In this document: positions 1 through 9,800 of the stretch, piece by piece
Position numbering within the stretch: the first letter of the stretch is position 1
Layout: each line of letters begins with the position of its first letter
DNA from: Janthinobacterium sp. PAMC25594
GTDB taxonomy: Bacteria; Pseudomonadota; Gammaproteobacteria; Burkholderiales; Burkholderiaceae_D
Length of the DNA: 64,000 nt
Direction: 5' to 3'
Assembly: GCF_019443505.1 (NCBI RefSeq)
Contig: NZ_CP080377.1
Coordinates: forward strand, 1,302,001 to 1,366,000
Made by a program: the position numbers and the translations under genes
Notes under the pieces: generated by a model
The model's database searches: none
What the model was told of the DNA's origin: nothing
Seen by the model: only the letters and a program-made list of their open reading frames with translations

Positions 1-119
1 AGCGTTCGCTGCGCCTGGCCCAGGAAGCGAATAAAGAGCCGAAAAAGATCGCCAAGCTGGAAGGCAAGCTGGAAAAAGCCAGGGCGGAACTGGCCGCCCT
101 GCAGGCGCAGCAGCCCTGA
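1..119 (+). CDS. C-terminal end of an unidentified protein
   Basis: The third forward frame is open from the left edge of the window and ends at a TGA at 117-119. The visible 38 residues are rich in Lys, Glu, Ala and Leu with a heptad-like spacing, which suggests a C-terminal coiled coil. The start and most of the gene lie outside the window, so no function can be assigned. It converges on the SWIM gene with a 13-base gap that holds no obvious terminator. Confidence 0.5.
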   Translation, partial: RSLRLAQEANKEPKKIAKLEGKLEKARAELAALQAQQP

Positions 120-132
120 CGACAAGCGGCGG

Positions 133-2163
133 CTACCCTGCCGCCTCCAGCGCGAGGCACGTCGTGCAGACGTACGCCAGGCGCAAGGCTTGCGCCGCGC
201 GCGGCGTGCCGACGTAGGCCCCCAGCAGGCCGGCCGGCAAATCCAGGCCCAGCGCGCGCAAGGTGGCGCCGTGTCGCGCCAGTTCGCCGGCCAGTTCGGC
301 TTCCAGCCGTGGCCGGCCGCTACGCGCCTGCAGTGCGAGAAGGTCGAGCACCTGGGCCAGCACCCGCGCTGCCGCCGAGGTTTGCTGCGGCACCGATGAC
401 GCCAGGCTGGCGCCCCCCAGGCTCTTGAAAAAACGCGCCAGCGCCGACGGCAGCTTGCCTGCGTCGATCTCGAAATCGAGCGACACCACGCGCAGCTTGC
501 CATCCTTGGCGATGAGCAGCGCCACCGGCTGCCAGCCACCTGGCTCGCCACGCGCGCGGCTGGCCAGCACGGCACGGATATCGGCGCCATCGGCCACGGC
601 CGCCTGCAGCCGCGTGATGCGCGGACGCAGCGCCGGCAGTGCCGGAATCTGCAAGTCCAGGGCGGCGCCGCAGGTGTCGAACACTTGCCAATCGAGCCGC
701 TGCCCCACTTCGTCGAGCTGCGGCCGCGCCACGGCCACCGGACGCAGCACCACGCAATCGACGGGCTCCGGCGTCAAGCCGACGTTACCGCTCACGAAAG
801 CGGCCAGCGCCGTCCAGTCGCTGAAACCCAGACTCTGCCAGCGCGCATCGTCGAGCGCCCACAGCGGCGCCGCACTGGCGCGCGCCCGGCTGTCCATGGC
901 AAGGCGCCCATCGTCGGCCAGGGACGCGCCTGCCAACTGCCAGCTCGCCTCGCACATATGCCGGGCGCTGCCGGCACCCGTCCACAGGCTGCCCGCATCC
1001 CATGCCGATTCGCGCGTAAACGAGCGGTCGCTGGCGTCGGGCCGCGCCAGCACCGCCTGCACGATCCGCCCCTCGCCTCCCTCGGCATGCTGCCAGAACG
1101 ACAAGGTCAGGCCATGCGCGCCGCCGCGCGTTTCCCACCAATACGCGCCCAGCGGCAGCAGGTCGAGGGGCGCGTCGCCGGCCGCATCAAAGCTGCGCCG
1201 CGCCTGTCCGCGCAAGCGCCGCAAGAGCGGGCCAGGCGCGTGTTCGAGCGCCGCGCACAAGGCGCTGATGGCCGCCATCTCTTCGAATGCCTGGCGCTCG
1301 CTGGCGTGGTAATCGCGCCGCACGAGCAAGTCCAGCGTACCGCCCAGGCCACGCAACAGGGCGGCAAGACGGGGCAGGTTTTCGCTGCGCGCCGACATGG
1401 TCAGCGCGCGCAGCTGGCCGGCGGCAATCGCGCTGGCATGCGACAGGCCATTGTCGTACAGTTCACCGAGCAGCCGCCGCACCTGTGCCAGGAACACCAG
1501 CTCGGATGTACTCATCCCGGGCGCTGCGGTGACAGGCGCCGTCGCGGCGCCCGCCGGCCAGGCAAACTCCCGTCCATGCTTGCGCCAGACGCAGGCCAGC
1601 GCATACAGGTGCAGCGCCTTGCGCAGGGCGGCCGGGGTATCGGACACCATGGCGTCCACACCGGCGCCGCGCAGATAGCTGCAGCCCAGTTTCAACAAGG
1701 GCAGCTCGATCTGCAGCCTGGCGTTGACGATGGTGACGTCCGCCTGGTCGCCTTCCGCCAGCCAGGCCAGCGCCTGGCGCACCGCCGGCTTGCCCGCCTG
1801 CTTGCAGACGGTCGCGCTGTCGAGCGCCAGCACCTCCTCCAGCACACCGGCCGGCGGCGCCTCCTGCGCACCGTCCTGTCCACTGTCTTGTCCACTCTCC
1901 TGCGGCAGTTCGCGCAGCCACACGGCAGCGGCCAGGAGATGCTTGCACATGCCGGGCGCCGGGCAATCGCAGCGGCCCTTCTGCGGTCCTCCCGCATCGA
2001 GCAGCACCCGCTGGCCGTCGGCGACCAGGGCGCCGCCCACGTCATCCCGCCAGCCCACCTTGCCCGCCCCGATATCTTTCAGGGCGCGGCGCAGCAGGCC
2101 CGCGTTGGCCAGCGTCGCCAGGCTGTCGTCGTCAAAGCTGCGGTACAGGGCGTGCCAGCTCAT
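133..2163 (-). CDS. SWIM zinc finger protein (YehQ-like)
   Basis: A 676-residue protein that carries a SWIM zinc finger near its N-terminus: Cys65-x-Cys67, then Cys73-x-His75, the CxCxnCxH pattern of the family. SWIM fingers bind DNA or protein partners; the rest of the protein, rich in Ala, Leu and Arg, is not recognised. The ATG at 2163 is chosen because it overlaps the stop of the VWA gene by four bases (ATGA), which implies translational coupling. A longer reading frame to 2184 would overlap more. It is the last gene of the five-gene operon and corresponds by domain and order to E. coli YehQ. Its role is unknown; a part in a MoxR/VWA-dependent complex is inference from context. Confidence 0.85.
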   Translation of the reverse strand: MSWHALYRSFDDDSLATLANAGLLRRALKDIGAGKVGWRDDVGGALVADGQRVLLDAGGPQKGRCDCPAPGMCKHLLAAAVWLRELPQESGQDSGQDGAQEAPPAGVLEEVLALDSATVCKQAGKPAVRQALAWLAEGDQADVTIVNARLQIELPLLKLGCSYLRGAGVDAMVSDTPAALRKALHLYALACVWRKHGREFAWPAGAATAPVTAAPGMSTSELVFLAQVRRLLGELYDNGLSHASAIAAGQLRALTMSARSENLPRLAALLRGLGGTLDLLVRRDYHASERQAFEEMAAISALCAALEHAPGPLLRRLRGQARRSFDAAGDAPLDLLPLGAYWWETRGGAHGLTLSFWQHAEGGEGRIVQAVLARPDASDRSFTRESAWDAGSLWTGAGSARHMCEASWQLAGASLADDGRLAMDSRARASAAPLWALDDARWQSLGFSDWTALAAFVSGNVGLTPEPVDCVVLRPVAVARPQLDEVGQRLDWQVFDTCGAALDLQIPALPALRPRITRLQAAVADGADIRAVLASRARGEPGGWQPVALLIAKDGKLRVVSLDFEIDAGKLPSALARFFKSLGGASLASSVPQQTSAAARVLAQVLDLLALQARSGRPRLEAELAGELARHGATLRALGLDLPAGLLGAYVGTPRAAQALRLAYVCTTCLALEAAG

Positions 2164-3293
2164 CCCATCACCCCGGCCAGCCATTCGGCAAAGTGCTGCG
2201 GCGTCAGTGCCGCCACGTGCATGCCCTGATCCGCCAGGCGCTGCGCCATGCCGTGGTCATACACGGGCTGCGCGCGCGCGTCGAGCGCGGCCAGGCCCAG
2301 CAGCGTGACGCGCGACTCGGCCATGCGCTTGAGCGCCGCCAGCAGCGGCCCTGGCGGCGCGCCTTCCTCGAAATCGCTGATCAGGGCCAGTACCGTGCGC
2401 TGCGGATTGCTCACCAGCTGCTCGCAGTACTGCACCGCGCGGCCGATATTCGTGCCGCCGCCCAGCTGCACCGTCAGCAGCACCTCGACCGGGTCGGCGG
2501 CCAGGTGCGTCAGGTCCACCACGCTGGTGTCGAACACCACCAGCCGCACATTCACGGCCGGCAGGCCGGACAGGATGCCTGCCACCACGGCCGCATAGAT
2601 CACCGAATCCATCATCGAGGCGCTCTGGTCGACGCACAGGATGACGTCCCACGGCAGGCTGCGCTTGACGCGCGCGTTGAAGACGGGCCGCGCCATCAGC
2701 AGGCGGCGGCTGGCCAGATCATAGTGTTTCAGGTTGGCGGCAATGGTGGCGCGCCAGTCGAAGTTCTGCGCGCTCTTCATCTGCGTGCGGCGAAAGCGAT
2801 TGCGCCGCCCCACCACCGCGTTGACGAAATCCTTGCGCAGGCGCTCGGTGATTTCCTCGACCACGTGCCGTATCACGGCGCGCACCGCGTCATGCATGTC
2901 CGCGCCGAGGCGCCCGCGCATGCCGATCAGGGCACGCGCCAGCGCCTGGTTCGGCTCCAGGCTGGCCAGGACAAACGGGTCGCGCAGCAGGCCGCTCAAT
3001 TCATAGCGCTCGATCGCGTGGCCCTGCACGCGCTCGTACACCTCCTGCGGAAACAGCTTGCGCGCCTGCGCCAGCCAGTCGATGGCGCGCAACTGGCTGG
3101 GGTCCAGCGAACCGCCACCGCCGGCGCGCAACATGCCCTTGCGCTCATACTCGCGGCCATACAAGTAATCGAGGCTGGCATCGAGCCGGCCATCGTTGGC
3201 GGACCAGGCTTCCGTTTGCAGCGGCTGCGCGTAGCGTCCCAGCATCAGGCGCCAGCGGCGCAGCATTTCCTGATGATGCAGATTCTCAGCCAT
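2160..3293 (-). CDS. VWA domain protein (YehP-like)
   Basis: A 377-residue protein with a C-terminal von Willebrand factor A domain from about residue 215. The metal-ion-dependent adhesion site reads Asp222-Gln-Ser224-Ala-Ser226, followed by a GGGTNIG segment and an ISDFEEG segment that supply the later MIDAS residues. No signal peptide is visible, so it is probably cytosolic. VWA proteins paired with MoxR ATPases usually act as their substrate-binding or target partner. The ATG at 3293 overlaps the end of the DUF5682 gene by eight bases and is preferred over an upstream start at 3335. The length is very close to that of E. coli YehP. Confidence 0.9.
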   Translation of the reverse strand: MAENLHHQEMLRRWRLMLGRYAQPLQTEAWSANDGRLDASLDYLYGREYERKGMLRAGGGGSLDPSQLRAIDWLAQARKLFPQEVYERVQGHAIERYELSGLLRDPFVLASLEPNQALARALIGMRGRLGADMHDAVRAVIRHVVEEITERLRKDFVNAVVGRRNRFRRTQMKSAQNFDWRATIAANLKHYDLASRRLLMARPVFNARVKRSLPWDVILCVDQSASMMDSVIYAAVVAGILSGLPAVNVRLVVFDTSVVDLTHLAADPVEVLLTVQLGGGTNIGRAVQYCEQLVSNPQRTVLALISDFEEGAPPGPLLAALKRMAESRVTLLGLAALDARAQPVYDHGMAQRLADQGMHVAALTPQHFAEWLAGVMG

Positions 3294-5778
3294 GCGGCTT
3301 CTCCGTTGAAAGATCCAGCCAGACAGACAGCGCATCGCGCTCCAGGCAGGCGGCCAGCGCCGCGTTCAGGCGGCCGCCCGCCAGCATCACATCTTCGCTG
3401 ACGTCGTAGTGAAATTCGACCTGCAAGGCGTCCGGCGCGGCGCCGTTGAGCACCGCCAGCGCCTCGGTCAGGTCGCTCGTCTCCTGCGGCTTCAGGCCAG
3501 TGAAGGCCAGCCGCAAATCGGGCAGATACCGGATGAAACTGGCCTCGTCCCAGCTGCCGACCAGGGTATTGAAGCTGCGCCGCAGTCCCGGCTGCGTCAG
3601 CAGCAATTCAGGCGCGGCGGCCATCAGGCCCGACAGGAAGCGCACGGCATCCTGCGGCGTGGCGCCGGCGCCGAAGCGCTGTTCCAGCAAGCGCGACAAA
3701 TCCTGTTCATCCCAGGCGCCATCGAGGAACAGCAGCGCGGCGGCAGCGCCGCAGATGCCGGGCGCGCAGGCGCGCGTCGCCGTCAGGGCCTGCAGGCGCC
3801 GGTGCAGGTCGCCGGCTTCGAAAGCCAGGCCAGCCTCCCGCACCGGCAAGGCGCTGCGTGCGGCACGGCCAAATTCGCGCAATGCCAGCAACTGTCCCAC
3901 TTGCGCGCCGTCCCCATCCATCCCCGTATCGGCCAGCCCGGGCAGCAGGAACAGCGCGGCAGGCCAGACACGCCGCATCAGCGCCAGCACGCCCGGATGC
4001 TCGCGCACGCCCAGCGGCTCGCGCGCGCGCCACAGGGTCACCAGCGCATGGCCGCAGCCGACGACGGAGGCAAAATCGGCATCGTCATCGAGATGGCGCG
4101 ACAACAGCGACAACAGATCGGGCAAACGCTCATGCAAGCCCACCAGGCAGGCACGCACCAGCAGGGCCGCGGCGCTGCCGGCCGAACGGGCCCGGCCCGC
4201 GGCGCCCAGCGCCTGCTCTTCGCGCAGCAGCCGCGCCAGCGCCACCTCGCCCAGGGTGGCGCCATCGGCGGCCAATTCGATCAGGCGCGCTTCGACCAGC
4301 GGCGTCCACGCATACGTCCATTCCTCGAACAGCAGTTCCAGCCGGCTGCCGGCCATGAAATCGGGGCCGCCCTGCCAGCGCGCCAGGTCCGTGTCCAGAT
4401 ACTGCATCAGATGAAAGAAGCGGCTGCGCCGGCGGTGGCGTTCCTTGCGGTACAGGTCCAGCCGCGCCAGCCGCTTGTCGCCGTCGTCGAGGCGCAAGCC
4501 GTGGCGATGCGCAGCCGCGCGCGCGTCTTGCACCAGCGGCGGCGAACCGGCCGATGGCGGCACGTCGCCCAGCCGGCTGCCCGTCATCTGGCGCCGCACG
4601 TCGTCGAACAGGCCTTGCATGCCATCGTCGATGGCGCCCTTGACGAAGCAGGAGCGCATGGCGTCGAGCACATCCTGGCGGCCTGGCCCCGCATGGCCGC
4701 GCAAGGCCGCGAGCCTGGCCGCCTGCAGCACGGCCGCCTGTACCTGCGCCGTGGAAATGCGCTCGTGCACGCCGCGCGCACGGCTATCCTGGGCCAGCCT
4801 GGTCAACTGGTCCACGGCGACGGCAAGCTGATGCTCGCCAGGCGCCGGCGACTGCAGGGCGTCCCAGACGGCCTGGTAGTAGGCGGGCGCCGGCATGCCG
4901 GCGCCATAGCCATTCAGGGCATCGAACCGCTCAAAGCTGTAGCGTATCAGCCAGCTGGCGCCAGCGGCGGCCGGCGCGGCAGGTGCGGCAGGTACGGGAT
5001 TCGCGTCAAGCAGTTCGATCAGCACGCTCGTGTGAAAGCCGCCGGTGACCACCACCACGGGGCCATCGACCTGTTTGCGCCAGCGGGCGATATGCGCCGC
5101 CATGTGGCGTTCGCGCGGCAGGCTGCCCTCCGCTTCCAGCACGGCCGGCTCGTAATCGAGACGGGCCATGGCGCAGTATGAAAACACGTCGCCAAACACG
5201 CTGCGCCAGTCCGCCAGCGCCGCGCGCGAGCGCGCCTCGAACAGGTGATCCCACAGTTCATCCTGGTCGCGGCAGCCGGCGCGCGCGGCCAGGGCGTTCA
5301 GATAGCTGCTGTGGGCCAGGTAGCGCTCGGCCATCAGGCTGCGCGCCTCGGCATCGGGCTGCGCGTCGGCCGTGCCCGCGCGCGCCTGCCACGGCAGGTC
5401 GATGAAGGCCAGCTGCGCCTGCACGGCCGCCCCCTCGCGCAGCGCCACCCATTCGGGGCTGTAATCGCAAAACGGGAAAAACGCCGATTGCGCGCGCGTG
5501 CCCTCCGCGCCTGCCGCCGGCGTCTGGCACAACAGCGCCACGGGCGGGCGCGTGCGTTCGTCCAGCAGCAGGGGCAGCATGTCCGTAAAACCTTCCGGTC
5601 CCTCGATCAGCACGGCGGCCGGGCGCAATTCGCGCAACATGGCCTGCAAGGCATGCGCGCATGCCGGGCTGTGGTGGCGTACCGGCGCAAAGTACACGCC
5701 CTGCCCGAACAGCCTGGCGCGCGCGGCGGCCACGCCGGCCGGCAAGTCCGGCGACAAGTCCGGCGGCACTACAGCCAT
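3286..5778 (-). CDS. DUF5682 family protein (YehM-like)
   Basis: An 830-residue protein whose N-terminus carries the recognisable DUF5682 signature, with a GVYFAPVRHHSPAC segment at the start and an IEGPEGF motif soon after. These features recall TraB/ChaN-like folds that use conserved His and Glu residues, but the catalytic activity is not known. The chosen ATG (5778) lies inside a ten-base overlap with the end of the MoxR gene; an earlier in-frame start at 5811 would overlap by 43 bases. It lies between the ATPase and VWA genes in the same order as E. coli yehM. No membrane segments are evident. Confidence 0.85.
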   Translation of the reverse strand: MAVVPPDLSPDLPAGVAAARARLFGQGVYFAPVRHHSPACAHALQAMLRELRPAAVLIEGPEGFTDMLPLLLDERTRPPVALLCQTPAAGAEGTRAQSAFFPFCDYSPEWVALREGAAVQAQLAFIDLPWQARAGTADAQPDAEARSLMAERYLAHSSYLNALAARAGCRDQDELWDHLFEARSRAALADWRSVFGDVFSYCAMARLDYEPAVLEAEGSLPRERHMAAHIARWRKQVDGPVVVVTGGFHTSVLIELLDANPVPAAPAAPAAAGASWLIRYSFERFDALNGYGAGMPAPAYYQAVWDALQSPAPGEHQLAVAVDQLTRLAQDSRARGVHERISTAQVQAAVLQAARLAALRGHAGPGRQDVLDAMRSCFVKGAIDDGMQGLFDDVRRQMTGSRLGDVPPSAGSPPLVQDARAAAHRHGLRLDDGDKRLARLDLYRKERHRRRSRFFHLMQYLDTDLARWQGGPDFMAGSRLELLFEEWTYAWTPLVEARLIELAADGATLGEVALARLLREEQALGAAGRARSAGSAAALLVRACLVGLHERLPDLLSLLSRHLDDDADFASVVGCGHALVTLWRAREPLGVREHPGVLALMRRVWPAALFLLPGLADTGMDGDGAQVGQLLALREFGRAARSALPVREAGLAFEAGDLHRRLQALTATRACAPGICGAAAALLFLDGAWDEQDLSRLLEQRFGAGATPQDAVRFLSGLMAAAPELLLTQPGLRRSFNTLVGSWDEASFIRYLPDLRLAFTGLKPQETSDLTEALAVLNGAAPDALQVEFHYDVSEDVMLAGGRLNAALAACLERDALSVWLDLSTEKPHG

Positions 5779-6872
5779 AGCTGGCGCGCCGCGTCGCCGA
5801 AGCTTTTCCACAAATCGTCGCGGCGGCCACGTTCGCGCACCACGGTGTCGAAATAATGGCGCACGCGCTTGAGGTCATCGGCGTTGTCCTTCAGGACCAC
5901 TCCCTGCAACTGGTTGGCCAGTTCGCGCGGGCGCAAGGTGCCGTCGCCGAAATGCAGCGCCTCCAGCGAGGCCGCATAGACCAGGTTGACCGCCTCGGCG
6001 CTCGACATCACCGCCTCCGGCGTCTTGATGGCCGTGCCTTCGCGGGTCTGGCCGGCGCGCAGTTCCTGGAACGTGGTTACCAGCAGTTCGACCACGTCGC
6101 GCCTGACGATGACGGCGGCGCCGATGGCATCGAGTTCGCGCCGCAGCTGCTGCATCACCAGTTCGACTTCGAAGCCATGGTCGCGGATCGGCTTGACGGT
6201 TTCGAAGTTGAAGCGGCGTTTCAGCGCCGACGACATTTCATGCACGCCGCGGTCGCGCAAGTTGGCGCTGGCGATGATATTGAAGCCGCGCCGCGCATGC
6301 ACGCGCGCGTCGCCGCCCAGTTCGGGAATCATCAGCTGCTTTTCCGACATCAGTGAAATGAGCACGTCCTGCATCTCGGGCGCGCAGCGCGTGATTTCCT
6401 CGAAGCGCACCAGCTTGCCCGCTTCCATGGCCTGGAACAAGGGCGACGGCACCAGTGCGCGCCGGCTCGGCCCTTCGGCCAGCAGCAAGGCATAGTTCCA
6501 CGAATACTTGATATGGTCTTCAGTGGTGCCGGCCGTGCCCTGTATCGCCAGCGCGGAGTCGCCGCTGATGGCCGCGGCCAGCAATTCGGACAGCAGCGAC
6601 TTGGCCGTACCCGGCTCGCCCACCAGCATCAGCCCCTGGTGCCCCATCAGGGTGACGATGGCGCGGTCGACCAGCGGATCGTCGCCATAGAATTTGCGGC
6701 TCACTTGCAGCGCCGCGTCGCCCAGGATGAAGCGGCGCACCGCGCGCGGCGACAGCAGCCAGCCCTGCGGGCGCGGATCGGTATCGGCCGCCTTCAGACG
6801 TTCCAGCTCGCTCGCGTAGCGCTGTTCGGCGCTGCGCCGCACCACCTGATTATCGTTATGTTGTTCCGTCAT
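5769..6872 (-). CDS. MoxR family AAA+ ATPase (YehL-like)
   Basis: A 367-residue AAA+ ATPase of the MoxR group. The Walker A loop GEPGTAKS is at about residues 85-92, and the Walker B region contains LVRFEEI. The sensor and lid regions follow, as usual in MoxR proteins. MoxR ATPases remodel or activate partner proteins and are typically encoded next to a VWA protein, as here. The ATG at 6872 has a purine-rich AAGAAAG upstream; an alternative GTG at 6896 overlaps the DUF4132 stop codon. Its 3' end overlaps the DUF5682 start by ten bases. It is likely cotranscribed with all four companions. Confidence 0.92.
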   Translation of the reverse strand: MTEQHNDNQVVRRSAEQRYASELERLKAADTDPRPQGWLLSPRAVRRFILGDAALQVSRKFYGDDPLVDRAIVTLMGHQGLMLVGEPGTAKSLLSELLAAAISGDSALAIQGTAGTTEDHIKYSWNYALLLAEGPSRRALVPSPLFQAMEAGKLVRFEEITRCAPEMQDVLISLMSEKQLMIPELGGDARVHARRGFNIIASANLRDRGVHEMSSALKRRFNFETVKPIRDHGFEVELVMQQLRRELDAIGAAVIVRRDVVELLVTTFQELRAGQTREGTAIKTPEAVMSSAEAVNLVYAASLEALHFGDGTLRPRELANQLQGVVLKDNADDLKRVRHYFDTVVRERGRRDDLWKSFGDAARQLWL

Positions 6873-6889
6873 GATTTTGCTTTCTTTGC

Positions 6890-9800
6890 TTACCACGGCA
6901 TTTTACTTTCCCATTGCGCATCATAGCCGCCGCACGCCTTCGACACCGCCAGATAATCGGCATAGGTTTCGGCCAGCAGCACGGACGGCACGTCGGCCAG
7001 CGGCACCGCCTCGTCGCGCCAGGAGCGCGGCAAGGGATAGAATTGCAGCGTTTTCAGGGCGGCCGCCATCAATTCCTCGGGCAGGCTGCTGCCGGAAAAT
7101 TCGATCACCGCGCGCAGGCCGGCGCTGACGAAATCCTTGTGATACTCGGTGAAGACGCCGCCATCCTCGGCCTGGCCGCGCTGATAGCCGTGCTTGCCGA
7201 AGGCGCCGCGCAAGCCGAAGGTGTCGCCCACCCAGCCTTCGCGGTCCGCGATGTGCCGGCCCGCCATCAGCGCGGCGTCGGGCAACTGGTGCGCCAGCTG
7301 CTCGAACAGGGGCTTGACCTTGTAATCCTTGAAATGGCGCTGCCAGGCGGCGATCTGCGGCGCGTCCAGCAGCGAGGCGTGCGCCAGGCGCAGCCGGCTG
7401 CCTTCGGGCAGCGCGACTTCCTCGTCGTCCGCGTCGAGCAGGCTGCCATCGTCGCTGGGGCGCAGCAGGGTGCGCCCTGCGTCGTCCTCCCTGATCCACA
7501 GCAGCGCCTGCACCAGGCGGCCCGCGATCGGATGGCCGAGCAGGTAATCGCGCCACTCCTGCGCCGGCCAGACACGTCCCGCGCACATGGCTTCGTACAG
7601 GCGCGCCGTCTGCATGGTGATGACTTGCTTGAGTTCTTTCTTGCACACGGATAGCTGCTGTTTGGCTTCCTTGGCCAGTTCGGGCGCTTCGTCCTGGCGC
7701 GGCTCGGGCAAGGCCTTGATCTCCTTGCCGTCGGGGTTGTGCAGGCGCGGCTTCATGGCGCCGTCCAAGGTCACATGGAAGACCCGCTCGCCATACGACA
7801 GGTCGAGGCGGCCGCTGTCGTCGAAGCCGCCGGTCGGGATGGTGCGGTCGCCCAGCTGGTCCTGGCTCCAGCCCTTGCCTTGCGCGATGCGCTCGACCAG
7901 CAGACGCGCCTTTTCCTGCACCGAGGCCGTGCGGTAGCGCCGCGCAATGCCCAGCAATAACTGGATGACGGCCGGATCGTAGCCGTCAGCGAGGCCGTCG
8001 AGCATCGCTTCGATCTGCGCGCGGCGCGGGTAATGGTCGCGCATATACGCTTGCAGCAGGCTGATCGCCACATGGCCAGGCGTATGCGCGGCCAGTGCCA
8101 GGATGCCCTTCTCGCCGATGGCGCTGCCCAGGTATTCGGCCATCTTGTTGCGGCGGATCTGGTCGAACACCTGCTCTTCGCTCATCTTGCCCTGCGCGCC
8201 ATAATACTCGGGATAGCGCCTGGCCTGGTCCTGGTAGCTCTGGTAGGTCTGCGGCGCACGCGCCTGCGCTTCGGCGGTCGCCACTTCCAGGCTCGGGCCG
8301 CGCAGATCCTCGGTGATGAACAGGCGCAGCACCGTCTCGCCCAAGGCGGCGCGGCCTGCCTCGTCGAGCAGGCCCAGATAGCGCAGCAGCAAGGCGTTAC
8401 CGCCCGGCTCCTTCAATTTGCAGGCCAGTACCACCCACCAGCGGATAATGTCGGCGTCGACCGGCGTGCCGTCCTGCCAGCGGCAGGCGGGCAGCGCCTC
8501 GAAGACGAACCAGGCCAGGCCGACGGGCGCCTTGCCCTTCAAGCCCTTGCGCGCGGCGGCCAGCAGGATCTCGGGCGAGAGGCGCGAACTCAGGTCCTCA
8601 CCCAGTTTTTCCAGCGCCGTCATCAGCGCGGCGATCACGGTCTCGCGCGTCTCCTTGTCCAGCGCCTGGTACAGCGCCGGGACGGCCGCGCGGTAATCGA
8701 GGTCACCCAGCCAGCGCGCGGCGCCGATGCGCATGTCCTGCTTGCCCGATCCCAGCGCCTCGGCCACGCGCTTGCCGATATCGGGCAGGCTGGCCAGCAC
8801 CTGCTGCGCGCTGGCACGGTGCTGCTTGCCCTCGCCCAGCGCGATCTCCATCACGCGCGGCAGCCATTGCGCCGGCAGCACCGGAAAGGTGGCCAGCACT
8901 TCCAGGGTGGGACCCAGCTCGGGCGCCACGCCCTGGCGCCTTTCGACGGCGCGCAAGCCCAGGCCCTGCTCGATCAGTTCGGGGCGTTCCGCGAACAGCG
9001 GCCAGACCATGTCAGCCGCCAGCACCTGCTGCGGCTTGGCGCCCCACCAGTTGCTGCCCATGCAGGCCATGGCCACGCTGTCATGCTCGTCGCCGGCCTC
9101 GCGCATGGCGCGCGCCAGCAGGCGCAGGTCGAAGGTGGACAGGTCCTGCCGCGCCAGCCATTGCTGGAAAAAGTCATCGTGCCAGAAGTGAAGACTGTTG
9201 CGCTGCGAAGTCATCAGCCAGCGCGCCATGTGCGCCACGCCAAAATCCGGCAAGGCAGCCAGTTTTCCCTGAAACTGGACCGGTTCGCGCATCATGTTGT
9301 TTTTCAGGAGCTGCGCCTCGCCCTTCGACGCCTCGCCATTGAACACGCGGATGGCCGCTTCCATGTAGGCAGGCTTGATCGCCTCAAAGCGTTTCAGGCG
9401 CTCCTGATGCCACTCGTACTTGTGCTTGGCGTGCTGGTTGTCTTCGCGCTCCCGCCGTGCTTCGGCGCGGCTTTTTTCCAGCAGCGCCGCATGATTGGCC
9501 TGCAGCAGCTGCAGCGCGGCGTCGCCCAGGCGCGTCGCCGGCGGCGCGGGCGGCAGCGGCGGCACGGGCAGTTCCGCCGCGCCCGCATCGCTGGCCGCGC
9601 CCAGCCACGACAAGGCATTGCGGATGGCCGCCTGCACCGGCTTGCTCGTCTCCTGCGCCAGCGCCTGTTCCAGCAGCGCAGCCTGCTGCGGCCCCAGGCT
9701 GCGGCCCAGCAGCTCGGCCGCCTGCACGCGCTCTTCCGTCTTGCCCGTCAACAGGCACTGCTGCAGCAAGACGGCCCTGCGTTCCACGGGAATGGCGGCC